Translations under genes and position numbers: made by a program
Shown: positions 49,396 through 62,134 of the stretch, one piece after another
Layout of the letters: every line of letters begins with the position of its first letter
Position numbering within the stretch: the first letter of the stretch is position 1
From: Pampus argenteus
Taxonomy: Eukaryota; Chordata; Actinopteri; Scombriformes; Stromateidae
NCBI GenBank assembly: GCA_036937835.1
Contig: CM072879.1
Span: forward strand, 14,439,001 to 14,503,000
Reading direction: 5' to 3'
Length of the DNA: 64,000 nt
The notes under the pieces: generated by a model
Told to the model about the DNA's origin: nothing
The model's database searches: none
The model's input: the letters and a program-made list of their open reading frames with translations, nothing else

Positions 49396-50785
49396 CAACT
49401 GTCACCATGAGTGACAACTTCACGCATAGCTGGACCGCCTTGTCCAAAGGGCTTTGTATCCACCGACTGAGAAATTTTTGATGTGAAAGTTTGCAGAAAC
49501 ACAGTAGAGGTGCAACAGAACCTCAATCAAAATGAAAAATCCTACAACTTTGCTTACTTACTTAAAAAAAAAAGAAAAAAGGAGAGGCCTTTTATGCTGT
49601 CATAATTACACCGGTGTATTTTTGACACTCCATGTGTTGTTGGACATCATTATCATATGAATACCACAGCATTTCATGCAGGTGTTTTTACCACAACCAC
49701 CAATCTATATTTAAAAAATCAAACTTCTGTGCTACTGTCGTGCCTGGCAGCCAACAGGCGGGTGAGAAAGTGAACTAGTCATAAGTCGGATGTAGACTAC
49801 ACACTCTCATTGTAGCATGGATATCAAATCACCTGGAGGAGTTTAAGCTGCATCTTAGGTTTTTTGTAACTGTAAGCTTTGAAGAAGGCAGCAAACATAA
49901 CAAGAGTAGACTTTGCAGTGGATTTTAGACCTTGGACCGCGGACCAGTATTACTATGCTGATGGATTAGACTCAACTTTGATGTAGTAAAGAGCAAGCTG
50001 GACTCTGGAAACTATACTGATCTTACCTGGGCTATACAGGATATTTATATAAATCAGTCAGCGATGAGAACTGCTGCCACTGTCCTGGACACTGAGGAAT
50101 GTTTTCACGTTGGTGTGAAGGGAGCTGCCTGTAATAGGGGCCCAAAGTGTTTCTTAAGAAAAGGGACTTTGTGAGGATATCCACGGGCCTTTCAAGAATC
50201 CATTTTCTCCAGACATCAAAAATACCCCTGGCTTTGTGATAGGTACAGATGCAAAGCCTTCGTTTCTTAGCGGATAGCAAGTGTGCCCTCTTAGAACTAG
50301 TCCTTTGTCTGCATTTTCCTGCCTTCACACTGTAACAACCCTCGGAAAAAAAAAATACAGACCCAGGACTAGTAATTTGATGGCACTCAGACAGTGGTAG
50401 ATGTGTGTTTTTGTTCCAGTGCATTTATCTCCAGCGCTGATTTTCCCGGATGTCATACCTTTCTCCTCACAGTAATCAGCAGAGTTATTCAAAATACCAC
50501 TAATTTACAATTCTCAGCAGCAAGTTCCCTTTTAATCCCAGACAACCCTGTCTATTCCTTTTCCACTTCAGAGTTTCCCCCAGCCAATCAGTGCTGATGG
50601 CCATTACAGCAGTCACCAAGAGTCACCATGGAAACGACCCCATACAGTCGCCAGTGTGCGGCAGGTGCCTGAGGAGAATTTGTGCTTTGACTCTCAAAGT
50701 GACGCTGCCGCCATTTTGTTAAAAAAAAAACAAAAAGAAGAAAAAAAACAAAAACAAAACAAACCACAACACGTGTGAATGTGCA

Positions 50786-50791
50786 AATAAA
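50786..50791 (+). terminator. Candidate proximal poly(A) signal AATAAA
   Basis: AATAAA 1391 bp after the stop codon, followed by the T-rich sequence cacttttttatattgtaat. It is a plausible proximal poly(A) site; usage cannot be judged from sequence. Confidence 0.45.
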
Positions 50792-50903
50792 GAGGAGTTC
50801 ACTTTTTTATATTGTAATACAGGACAAGGTAGGCTGGCATTAATCAGATTACAATGTTGTGCTTTTTTTAATTTGTTTACTTTTCAAATGTATTTATTTT
50901 AAC

Positions 50904-50909
50904 ATTAAA
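50904..50909 (+). terminator. Candidate variant poly(A) signal ATTAAA
   Basis: ATTAAA, the commonest variant hexamer, in AT-rich sequence about 110 bp after the proximal AATAAA. Downstream is TA-rich with tttattagtgtgca, a weak GT-containing element. Confidence 0.3.
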
Positions 50910-51299
50910 GTATATTATTTATCTACCTAATTTATTAGTGTGCATTTGTAGGCCTTTGCTCAATAAGCTATTGTGCCATTTTTTTTCTTAAACGGTGGGA
51001 ATTTTTACTGCAGCATTTGCTTGTGTAGATAAATAGTCAGATGTATAATTCAGCCTGACAAAAAATATGAGAGAGGGTTATTGGTTATGACGAATCAGTA
51101 GGGACATACACTCGGTAACCCTACTCTCATGTAACAGAGACTGCTAAACAGATTATGTTGCTGATGGGTCATAAACCAACTGTGTAATGCACAGACAGAG
51201 CTGATGGTTGATGGAAAGGCAGCATTCTTCAGTGCTGCGCTTGCGAAACGAAGGAGTCTGCATTGTAATGTATATTTAAAATACATGCCGGTTATGGAA

Positions 51300-51331
<32 letters not shown>

Positions 51332-51340
51332 CGTGCGTGC
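51300..51340. repeat. (GT)n tract in the probable 3' UTR
   Basis: About 13 GT units passing into GCGT units. In RNA this would be a GU-repeat. Confidence 0.93.
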
Positions 51341-51668
51341 ACAAGTGTGTATGAGCGTGCGCGTGCATATGTGTGTCTGTGTGTGGGGGGAGCGAGCAAG
51401 AGTCAAAACATATGTGTGCACATTTGTGTGTGCGTATGTATGTAGAATGTGTTTCGTCCGCGCTTTCGAGTATGTGGCACTTAGACTTTTCGTACCCGTT
51501 TAAAAAAAGGAGTCGTTTGTAGGATCTGAATATGCAAGTGTGTATGAGAGAATGTGATCTTCTTCTGTTAATGTTAGTTACGGGGTATGGGAAACGGGCA
51601 AAAAAAAAAAAGCATTTACTAATGTTGAAGACAACCACAGCAAAATGTGTTTACCTTTGACAAGAATG

Positions 51669-51680
51669 AATAAAAATAAA
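51669..51680 (+). terminator. Candidate distal poly(A) signal, tandem AATAAA
   Basis: Two adjacent AATAAA hexamers (51669-51674 and 51675-51680), followed by A-rich sequence and then TTTTTTG and TGGTGTG within about 80 bp, the usual layout of a cleavage site with a GT-rich downstream element. It fits as the distal end of the efna3 transcript. Confidence 0.45.
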
Positions 51681-52484
51681 AACTGTAAATTGAACAAAAG
51701 AATGATTAAAACAATGGCAATTAAAATCTTTTTTGCAAATTTACTTTGGTGTGCTTATTTAAAAAAGGGAAATAACATGCAGCTGTCTTCTCTCTGCCTC
51801 AAGTCTTGCCCTTGCTTTATCTTTAACAGTGACTCCTTCACCTTCACTCACCCTGCACTCACTTCTGTTTGTTTTTCTCGAGAACTACTTGAAGGTAATG
51901 CTTGACTTCTTTCTTTCACACTCACACTTTTTTTTAGATACGGTGGTTGTAAGCAGACATGTAAACAGACAGTTCTTGTGCTGCACATACTCACATGGTT
52001 TAAAAACTATCACTCTTTCTCACACGGACCATCCTTTTACAGCCCCCTTTTGCTTCGGTTTCACAAACACTTCTGCCATAAAACATAATGACAGCGTGGG
52101 GGGAGAAAAAAAAAAATCACAGCTCCACATGTCCCACTCCATTTTCCTTTTCTCCAAAAAAAAAAAACACCTGCAAGCCATATTCATGTCTGCACAAATC
52201 TGTCTCCCTCCATTGCTCTCCTTCCCCTTCACCTCTTGTCAGTTTCTTTCTAATCTTCGTACGCAGAACAGAAAGAAGCTGACAATGGGGAGTCCATGTC
52301 TATGTCTATGTCTATGTCAAAAGGGACAGAGGGGCGCAGATAAGATTTTGTCTTTGATGTCACACATCAGGCCTGAAATTACACGAGAGAGAGAGAAAGG
52401 AGGAAGAAGTAGAGCAGATTCTGCTGTCAGCTATCGGCTTGTGCCCATCACTTCCAGACCTGGGTCAAAGTGTTATTGTAAAAG

Positions 52485-52511
52485 GTGTGTGTGTGTGTGT
52501 GTGTGTGTGTT
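52485..52511. repeat. (GT)n microsatellite
   Basis: About 13 GT units downstream of efna3. Confidence 0.94.
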
Positions 52512-55284
52512 GGTATAGCGCGACACTGCCAAGAAATGTTCAAAGTTAATTAAATGTGCTTTGTGTGATTGACAATTTACTTGACGTTATGCCATATGTC
52601 ATACTTCATCAAGCAGGTTACAATGAAGACATCACATCAATTATTGTCTGTTTCACGGCTGTTTGACGCAGCTGTAGGGGCAACCACTTCTGATTCCCTC
52701 TGACATTTGTGAATTTAGCTGACAGACTGATAATTGCTGAATATTACAGTAGGTCTTGGCTTACACTTCTCTCCGCTACTTATAGGTTTGGACTTGCAAA
52801 TAAACGTTTCAGTGTTTTGATATAGAGGAACAGGGGGAGGGGTTTTTAGCTTCTGCTCCGGGGGCCTAATTTGACATTTTAAAACCATTTTTTTGCAGGC
52901 AATCAAAGTCTACTTCATTTTTGGCTTGGTCAGTTATGTTATGTAGGAGAATCATACTGACACCTTGAATCGCTGTTTGGAAAAGCTTATGTTTCACCTT
53001 TGCCTAAATTAAACATTAATTGATCTGCTTTACTGTTCAAATGAAAGGATCAGCCAGTGGATTAAAGATGTCCACCTTTCCCTAAGCAGCTGACACAAGA
53101 GCCTCACGTGTATGTATGTGTAATGTATGTATCTAACAACTTCTCTGTCCGCAGTCTAACTAAGAAAGACATCCCATTAGCAAAAGGAGATGACCCTCTT
53201 CTCCGTTTGGAGGCATATTATCGTTTTCTGAATCATTTACTGGTGAGATAAGCCATCTGCAGCACGGGCAGGCCTGTGCCATCTAGAAGAATTCCCCTGG
53301 CGAGCTGCACCGTCTGGCCCAAACAATGAAACAGATGCCTCCTCCTCAGAGAGCTTAGCTCAGGACATCAATGAGACAATCACTTAAGACTATAGCGCTG
53401 CTTTTCAAGTGCTCCTTGAAAACTTTGAATTCAAGGTTGGGAGTGATTAAAAATGGAGGTGTAGATCATTCAGATGCTTCAGAACAGAGAATGATCTAAC
53501 TGAAAATGTTACTCACTTTTGTACAAAGCACATTTCCTCCACATTCACATAGACTCAACTATTTTGACACGTAAAGAGGAGGAACCTGAGTGACCTACAG
53601 CTCTGCAGAAAATGTACCATAATCACTATGTAGGTACAGTGATTATTTTTTCTGCCAAAACTTGTATGACAACTACATATTTCACAGTGACATGCAAACC
53701 GATGCCAGCTACAGTATTTACCCAGAATGCTTACTGCCTGTATTTGTGCACATATTTATTTTAGCATTTTTTTCTTTCTTTCTTTCTTTTTTCTTTGTAT
53801 AATCATTTGGGAATCATGTTCCACTGTTTGTTTGTTTTTTTCCTGAATTTCTAATAACACTTCAGGTGGCACAGTATATATACCATGCATTTATATTGCG
53901 TGTGTGTATGTGTAACAAGCACGTTTCTTCTTGCTATTGTTTCAAGCCTGAAAATAGCATGACGTAAGGCTCATCTTTACCAGACATGTTGGCAAACAGC
54001 AGCTTTTATGTGGAATATTTCATTCATACCTACCAGTGTGTAACCAACTAAAACTCCTTTCCACCCATAGGTGTCGCCAAAGCTTTCGTTCACTCTGTGT
54101 TTGTGGTGTTAAAAACTGTCAGTGAGATGCATTCAGGACATCTGAAAAAACATTATGCAACAGATTTACTGTATGTCTACATAAAAGATAAAGATTGAAT
54201 TCATAAAAAGACAACAACAATGCAACAGTGGGTTGGTTTATGTATTATATGATCTGTGTAGCCAGGACTGATTTTGCCATCTCATCTAAGCAGGTCTAAA
54301 TTATGGGTTAAGCTGCTGGATGGAGTTCAGTATGACTAAGATTTAATATCTCCCCAAAATCATTCAGCGAGTTCAGTGTGTCATATCACCGTTGCTCATA
54401 TTTGATTGTTTGATTCACATTTAATGGTGCCAGTGGGGCAGCTTCAGCAACAACATGCGAAATCACTGAAGAAAGTTGAGAAAAATAAATCTGATTTTAA
54501 TGATGCCATCAAAAGCCACACAGGGCAAAAAATAAAAAATAACATCACAGAATATCGTCTCTTATGTAACTGTTGAAAGGATGAGCTGACCTGCGGTATG
54601 AAACATTTTTCTCATCCCTTCAGGATTATATTAGGTCAGGGTTGATGGCTGCATTATGATGTCAACTATTTCTGTTTTTCATGGAAATCGGAGTTTATTC
54701 TTGTCTTAATCTTCACACACTGAGTCAGTTTTCTTTCTGTTTTTAATGCTGGGCAGAATGTTCTTTCTACAGTTCACATATTATTATGTAATTCTGTCAA
54801 AACAGAGCCACATAATACTGTCGAAAATGTTAAAAAGCTTTCTGAAAAACAACACAAAAACAAGTATAATGCTTAAAGGATGTTCTCCCCTAACTTTGTC
54901 CATGTTTTCCTGGAATAAAGTAAGGTTCTCTGAGAATAAATATCTTTTTTTCCTCAAAGCAGTGCTCTACTTAGAGATTAATATTGGCGTGGACAGTTAG
55001 AGATCGGGTCGAACTAGGAAGCGAGCAAGGAAAAAACATTAGTCTTTGAATGTCCTTAAACATTTTCAGTTGCAGAGGAAACATTCAGATCTTTTAATAC
55101 CAAACTGTGAATCCTCTTTTGCTCCCGCATTAAATATTATTAATTAAGTAAGATTTCAGTACAGTATAGTATCACTGTAGTATTTACTGTAGCAGCTGGT
55201 CGAGCAGGAGCTAGTTTTAACAAATGTAAAATACTTTGGAGTAATTTCACTTCGACGATGCATCACATTGATGTAGAAATTTGA

Positions 55285-55580
55285 GTTTGTACTTAAAGGA
55301 ATAGTGTGATGTTTTTTGGTAATCTATCATGCTGAGAGTTAGCGCAGCAACTAATTCATTATTTTCATTATCCATTAAAAAATAAGAATATGGCATGAGG
55401 TTGCCAGGCAACCAGTGGAGACTCCAGGAAGTGTGCACTGTTAAGAAATAGTCTGCCACAATAACCCCTATAAAACTGTAATGTGTCGTTTTAACTCTTC
55501 TTTTTTTTTTTTTGTACAGATTAAACAAATTACTGAGCTTTTGAGTTGCTGGTAGGCAGATTTTTTTTTCATTTAATTCT
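55285..55580 (-). repeat. Composite percomorph interspersed repeat
   Basis: Starts ACTTAAAGGAATAGTGTGAT and then GCTGAGAGTTAGCG, landmarks of a widespread fish repeat ('TTAAAGGAATAGTT...GAGAGTTAG'). It continues with a reverse fragment of the GATTAAT family (GCAACTAATTCATTATTTTC), then AGGTTGCCAGGCAACCAGTG and ACTCCAGGAAGTGTGCACTG, the inverted counterpart of 41998-42075, and ends with TGTACAGATTAAACAAATTA and GCTGGTAGGCAGATTT. It is non-coding. Confidence 0.6.
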
Positions 55581-56798
55581 CCCATACAAACAAGCAAGAA
55601 TCCAATTCTGCTGATTCTTAGATTCAGCTGGCTTGAAGGGAAGCAGCAATCCTCCTTGTACTGTCACTGTCAGAGAGCCAAACCCTAATGATATCATACC
55701 GGGTCGCAGGTAGCACCTCAGACGCATGTTACCTGCTCTGAAAGTATCCTAATGGGACCTCCTCAAATCTCCACAGGAGTCTGGATTTGACTTGACACTC
55801 CTCCAGCTTCAGGTCACTGTGAGTCAACTCTCCTCCTCCGCAGGCAGAGATTTACCCAGGTCGGAAAGTTTGTGGTGAGATGAGGTGAGGAGACAGTTTA
55901 AGATCCAAAATGACATCATTTACTCCCTTGGGAAATATGATGCCAGATCCTGCAACAAGGATACTGGCAGGATAGGGCAGAATGATGTGACAGTCAGCCG
56001 GTGATGCCGTGTGCAAGCTATTAAAGCAAGTAACACGCGTGATATGTCAGTTTTCGCTTTATTAGGTTTGCTGATCTGATGTGGAGCACTCGTATTGAGA
56101 AGGATCTGTTGGCATACATTCTCATTAATTGGCCCTCAGAGCAACAAGAGTCTTTTTAAAACAGGAACAACACAGATTCCTCGTATATACAAAAACATGC
56201 TTTTATTGAACAGTCATTTTGGGGCCTAAATTTAGTGAAAACGTCTAATTTTACAATGACAGCCCACTAATTTAAAGGGTTTAAGAGACAAGACTTTCTT
56301 GGACATGTTTAGAGAGGCAGGAAAATGTGAATGTGCATCTTAATTAAAACGACGTTAAGCTTCCTAGAGGGCTTTGAGCACATTAATTCCGACTCTTACC
56401 AATCCTCCTCAGATCAGTTGACTAAGTGGAGGAAAGTTATCGCAGAATATCAAACGGAGCACATTTGCTGTCTGGAGCAGCCTCTAGTACTCGGCAACAA
56501 CAGCATGTGTGTGAAAAATGGTTTGAATATTAAAGAGGGCCTGGGTATGACTGTAACCCTGGGCTACAAGAAATAGAGGCAAATATGAGGCTGTAATAGG
56601 ACTTGGATTTGAGGTGGTCTACATTTATTTAGATTTAGACGTATCAGTGAAGTCCGACTCGTATAACCTTCCTCTAATCTAAACCAGTATCTGTTTTTTT
56701 TATTTTTATTTAGGAGGCTAAAGCTTCTTATGAATTATAGAAAACACATTTGCACTGTTATTTTGCAGAAACTGTAAAGCAAATCTCAGCCCTGTCTC

Positions 56799-56821
56799 GT
56801 GTGTGTGTGTGTGTGTGTGTG
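56799..56821. repeat. (GT)n microsatellite
   Basis: About 11 GT units. Confidence 0.93.
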
Positions 56822-58799
56822 TATGTATATTAATGGATGTGAGATTTAAGATGTTTTAACTGCAGCTGCATTGACGCACGTCTCCTTTGTAGATTTTTAT
56901 GTGGGTAAAATCTAAGAAATCAATAAATGCGCATTCACATAAAAACCAACAGATTTCTCACAACAGATTTTTCTTTCCCTCTCTCTCTCTTGTTTTTCTC
57001 TCTGTGTTCTTTCGCTTTCTCACATTTCCACTGATTTTCTCTACATTTCATCCCACTCTCTGCATGTGGCCTCTCATCATTTGTGTCTAATCTTTCTATT
57101 ATCAGGGTGCATTTCCTCTAACCCCTCTTAACCCTCGTCTTCATTTTAGACAGTCGAACCTTCTCTCTAGTCTCCACACTGTTCCCTAATCACCACCCTC
57201 CTCCTCCTCCTCCTCTTCTTCCTCTCCCTCCAGATTTAGCTATAATCCCTCATTTCTGGTTGCTACATCTGCACAGCACTCAACAGCTGGGGGCTACTCA
57301 CACAAACAGCCATGGACCTTGTGCATGTGCATGTGTGTGTGTGTATGTGCCCACACTTTGGGCATCTGGTCTAAACTTAAGTCCAGGAATAACTAATGCT
57401 TGTCTCCCAAAAAGATGTTATGACCGAGTATTCATGTCATGCTGAGCGATTTAGGATGTTGCAGACGGACGCGAAGAAGAATCAAAGGAAATCGATAATA
57501 TAGTATAAAATTTACATTTTGTCGGGTTTGTAAACAAGACTTAAAAAGGAAATCTTAAAAAGATGATACGGTTTATTAAAAAGAAACTTGGATTTCGACA
57601 CGTTTTGATATGTGACCCATAACTCTGTTTCGGAGTTACAAAACAGAAAAGCCAATAAAACAGCCACCAAAAGTCACATTGTGGAGCTTCTTTATACAAA
57701 AACAAGAAATATGCAAAGTAGATTCAGTTGTTGATTGTAGCCAAATTGTTTAACATTGATATAAACACATTTTTAGATAATTATTTGCATCATTAAAGTC
57801 TGTGTCTGTGCGTAAAAGTTTTCAGTATTTTCATCATGCGTCATCGACAGCAATGCATTGAGTTAAACGTGAAACTATTTCTTATTCTGCAGCATAAATA
57901 GTCTTTGAGGCTAAAGCCAAACACCCGTTCACAGCACATAAGACTCATGCAAGCTCCACATGACACCAGCAGCCTACAAAGTGTTAATGGCCACAATGAT
58001 AGATGCTAATACAGACTGAAGAAGCGTTCAGATGAAAGAACAGAGCGTCAAGTGTTGGAAATACTTCCTCACAAAGTTATATTCATTAATCAACCAAACA
58101 AAGTATAGAATTGATTTTTTTTTAATAGCAGTAGGCATAAATTGTTTTACTTCTGTATATTCAGTTTTTTACAAATTGCATTGCATAATGTATGTCTTAC
58201 CTACAAACGAATGATTTTCCCCAGCTCACTTTTAACAGCATTGACTGTTGGTAGGAAGCCAGCAGAGGTCCAGGCTTTAACAAGCCACACCTGTGCCTAA
58301 TCAAACGCTTACTTTTATATCTGTGAGTTTCAGTAAACACAGAGGGAGGCTGGGACTGAAATGAAGAATGACTTTTACTTTCCACACTACGTGTAAAACT
58401 GTGGTACATGTGGTATGTTTCAAATGGTAAAACCTTCTGAACTCAGGCACGGTGTACCAGGAGGCTTATATATATACACATATACATATATATATATATG
58501 TTTTTTTAAATAACCAATAAAATCAACACAGATTCCTCTAATTCAGTCCTTAACCTTTTATCGTTGTTCATCTTTACTTTGGTAAGATGGATCCACTCCA
58601 ACATCTTTTTAACAGAAGTCTCACCAAATGAATGAAGACAGAATGGACTGGTTTGCAGGATGGTGTCGCTATAATGATAACTTGTTGGTCTGTCAACTTA
58701 TGAGGCTCTGCGTGGGTGGGAGGGTTGTCCTACTCTCCTCTACAGCCATTCATCTTCCATTAAAGCAAAGCTACATTTCACCAGCTTGCACGCAGAAAC

Positions 58800-58822
58800 T
58801 ATTTCTTTCTTTCTTTCTTTTG
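58800..58822. repeat. (TTTC)n microsatellite
   Basis: About five TTTC units. Confidence 0.88.
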
Positions 58823-60445
58823 TTACACAAACCTTTGCTCTCAAACCTGAAACAGTCAGTAATGTTTATGTCAAGACAGTGACTGAAAAATGTTTACAGG
58901 TTAGGAGGTTATTCATGTCATGGGCAACATATGAGCTGGTGATTTTACTGCGCTGTATGGATGATAGAAAAAAAATCAAATGTTTACATTAATCTCTGTT
59001 AAAGTATATAGTATCTTGACCTTCTTGGCTAGTAAAAGCTAGTACTTGAAGTTTGAGTTGAGAATATTTTATCACTGGTGCGTGTACTATAGTATACAGT
59101 ATGTTTACTGCTACCACAGACTTTGGCAGATGTCAGTCACAGCATGTTGCAGTGCCATATCCATATTAATAACTCATAAATGTTTGTAATCCCAATCCTT
59201 TCCATAGAGCATTATGTTTTCCTCCTAATCTATAACATTTGTTTTAGTTTGCTGTATTGATCCTGGGAAAATAACCATGCACAGCGTGATATCTCAAGTG
59301 ATATTACAGAGAACTTGATTTGTTCAAACTTCTGTTCTTTTCCATCTAAAAAGTCTCAGTCATAAAGGTGCTTACTTGTAAATTTTATATGAATTCATTT
59401 AGTAGCATCAGTATGTCAAAGCTGTCAAATTAACTTCATATAATTAAACACATTAGATCATCAATGAGATGATTAACAGCCTGTGAATTACATAAGTGGC
59501 ATTGTTAGTCTAAGTGTCTCTTGATCTCTTAAGTTAACCTTTCCCATAAACGCTTTTGTTTCCCTTTTTTCCACAAAGGACGTTGCCACTTGTGCAGTTT
59601 TTGAAGACAATTAAAATTTTTTGAACATTTTGTTCCCACTACTTTCACTTGTTCCACCAGCAGCCTTGTGAGAAAACTCTGAGAAGAAGTATGATCTTAT
59701 GAAGTAAGTCATTTTAAAGATTAATTGATGTTAAAATGCCAGTTTGCACTTTTAATTAAAGCGCTGGCAGTTTCTAATGGATCCAGCTTTTTTTTTTTTT
59801 ACATATATTATGTCACTTTTATGAAGGATGATGATGATTTTTTTTTCCCCCAACTATTTCTTTTCCATTACATTTCTTGAAATAAAAGAAACTGTTCACA
59901 GAAAGTATGGGACGTCTGTGGCTCATTTCACCTTAAATGACCCAGAACATTTCTCACTCCCTCTGTAGCATCGAGGTCCCAGAACGAACATGAGAGTCAC
60001 TGCTGACAGACACTGATGACTTCCAGGCATATCCTCAGTGTTATCCCTATACCACTAATGCTGCTATCCTCAACTACACCCTATTAGCAGGAGTTTGAGA
60101 GCAGTTTCTTTTCTTTTTTCAATGAAAACCTCGATATATATAGAGAGAGAGTGATTAAGAGACCTTAGCTGGCCTTTTATCCATAATCAACCAGCCTTTA
60201 TGGAGGAAGTCCACAGTCATGCCTATACATGCATCAGGGTAAGCCCTCTTAGGCCAGCATGATGTGTTATGAAATGTTGTTGATTTTTCAGAGTGGGGTC
60301 AAATTAAGGTAAAACGTACACACACACACACCCTTTACCATTGTGTGATGTAATGGATAGATCTATGAATTAATATTAAAAGTGCAAACAAAGTAGATGC
60401 ACAATGAGTTAAAAATAATTACGTGAGATGTGATTGTGTGCGTGT

Positions 60446-60448
<3 letters not shown>

Positions 60449-60483
<35 letters not shown>
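60449..60483. repeat. (TG)n microsatellite
   Basis: About 17 TG units. Confidence 0.95.
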
Positions 60484-60486
<3 letters not shown>

Positions 60487-60983
60487 CACTTGCTCGAGGC
60501 AGTACTTCTTCAACAGTATGAAAACAAGTCAGAACATGGTTACATGGTTCACCTGTCCTGGTTGAACTGTTACACAATCCCTTTTTTTAAATGTCAGAGC
60601 TCATGGAAGTTGCTTTTCATTATTTTAAATCTTCTTTTCTGATGTTTAAATTAAGGTTTAAACCTTTTTTACCTTTTTACCACTAACTTTTATTGCATTA
60701 ACTTCTCCTTTCATATCTTGCACCACACTATATTTCTTCCTCTGGTTTAATCTCGTTTTATCCTATTTCAGTTTAGTTTATGCACAATTTATGTTTACTT
60801 CCTCTTACTTTCCTTTTAATTAAATTCAATTAAATTCATACTTGCATAATTGGCATGGGTGTGATAACAACAATAACACAACATAATTAATAATATTATC
60901 AAAGCTATCAAGAATACATGTAATGAAACAAATAAATATAATTTTATATATGTATATCTAATGAATCCCCAGTTTGGCTTGGC

Positions 60984-60984
<1 letters not shown>

Positions 60985-61030
<46 letters not shown>
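60985..61030. repeat. (TG)n microsatellite, 46 bp
   Basis: About 23 perfect TG units. Confidence 0.96.
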
Positions 61031-61032
<2 letters not shown>

Positions 61033-62111
61033 CTAACATGTTGTTAAAAACCAAAGAACACCAAACTATTTAATATTTTTAAAAGAATCCCCTACAGCTA
61101 CCATGCTGTCATGTCTCAAACCACTTGAATGCCAAACACAATGTAAACTTAACCTCACAGAAAAATACAGCGTTGATAGTTCAATCTGAAGGCAGTAAGA
61201 CTGCAGGTTAAGATACAAAACATGATTACAGACAGCTTGCAGAAGTTGTCGGAGTCATGGCTGTTTGAGCCCAGGTCCTCTGGCAAGTGTCCTTAAAGGT
61301 TTAGGCCTTAGGGCTCAGTCACACGACTAGAATTTACAAACCTCTCCAAATAGCAGATCCTTGAATGAACAGTCAAAGATGAGAGAAGCTGTGATATTAA
61401 CTGTGATGCACGACCCACAAATAGTCACTGTATCACTGAGCTGCTATCAACATTTTCACTTTCAGATACGACTGGACACTACATGCCATTATCCTGCTGC
61501 TCCAGACAACACGTTCTGCTGCAGCAAGACCTCCAATCCATTAACAGCAGATCACCAGTAAGGAAGGTCTAGGAAAGCTTCACAGTACCCACTACCACAC
61601 TGGCCAACATGGACACTCCAATTAATCCTTCGCTAATACGATTTATCACAGGAACAGTCAAATTTGCCAATAGCAATGGGATGATTTAGAACACCAGACA
61701 GGACTCCTGAGATGAACATAGCTTACTGTACATGCACTAATGCTCTTGTGAAGCCCATTGGTGGAAATCCATATGTATCAGCCCATCAAGAGGTCGAGGA
61801 AAGGCTGCAAATAGACCATCCAGCTGTTGTGCCAGTTGTGTGGTAAACACCACAAGGATTAGCCCATGCTTTTAAGCCAAGGGATAATGATTTGAAATGG
61901 CCCAGGGTCAAAGGTCGATTGCATGTGTCTTGTTCTGTCGGTGGCATAATATGTTCAGTGTATGTTGGCTGTATTCAGAAATAGAAAGGCCTCTGGCCCC
62001 ACGTTGGCACCTGAGCATCCGCCAACACACCATAACTGCCACATGCAGATGGACAGAATAGGAAGCTCAGAATGGACAAACTAATAAAAATGGAGTACAT
62101 ACACAGGCCAG

Positions 62112-62134
62112 CACACACACACACACACACACAC
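62112..62134. repeat. (CA)n microsatellite
   Basis: About 11 CA units. Confidence 0.94.

Larger units (their letters stand above)
49396..51700 (+). other. Probable efna3 3' untranslated region
   Basis: Sequence after the TAG stop has no coding potential. Candidate cleavage signals occur at 50786-50791 (AATAAA), 50904-50909 (ATTAAA) and 51669-51680 (two AATAAA copies in tandem, followed within about 80 nt by a T-rich then TGGTGTG stretch). The last is the best-looking distal end, giving a 3' UTR of about 2.3 kb; the first would give about 1.4 kb. It includes an A/C-rich run at about 50720-50770 and a (GT)n tract at 51300-51340. I saw no CGCACA seed match for miR-210, a regulator of mammalian EFNA3. 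The boundary is inferred. Confidence 0.5.

Noticed and set aside
51829..52518. Longest open frame in the window (229 codons, + strand)
   Set aside because: Composed of poly-A, poly-C/T and GA-rich low-complexity stretches, ends in a (GT)n microsatellite, has no domain and no splice or promoter context.
56331..56576. 81-codon frame with non-repetitive composition
   Set aside because: No recognised similarity, no flanking splice sites of quality and no neighbouring exon. It is within chance expectation for this length of DNA.
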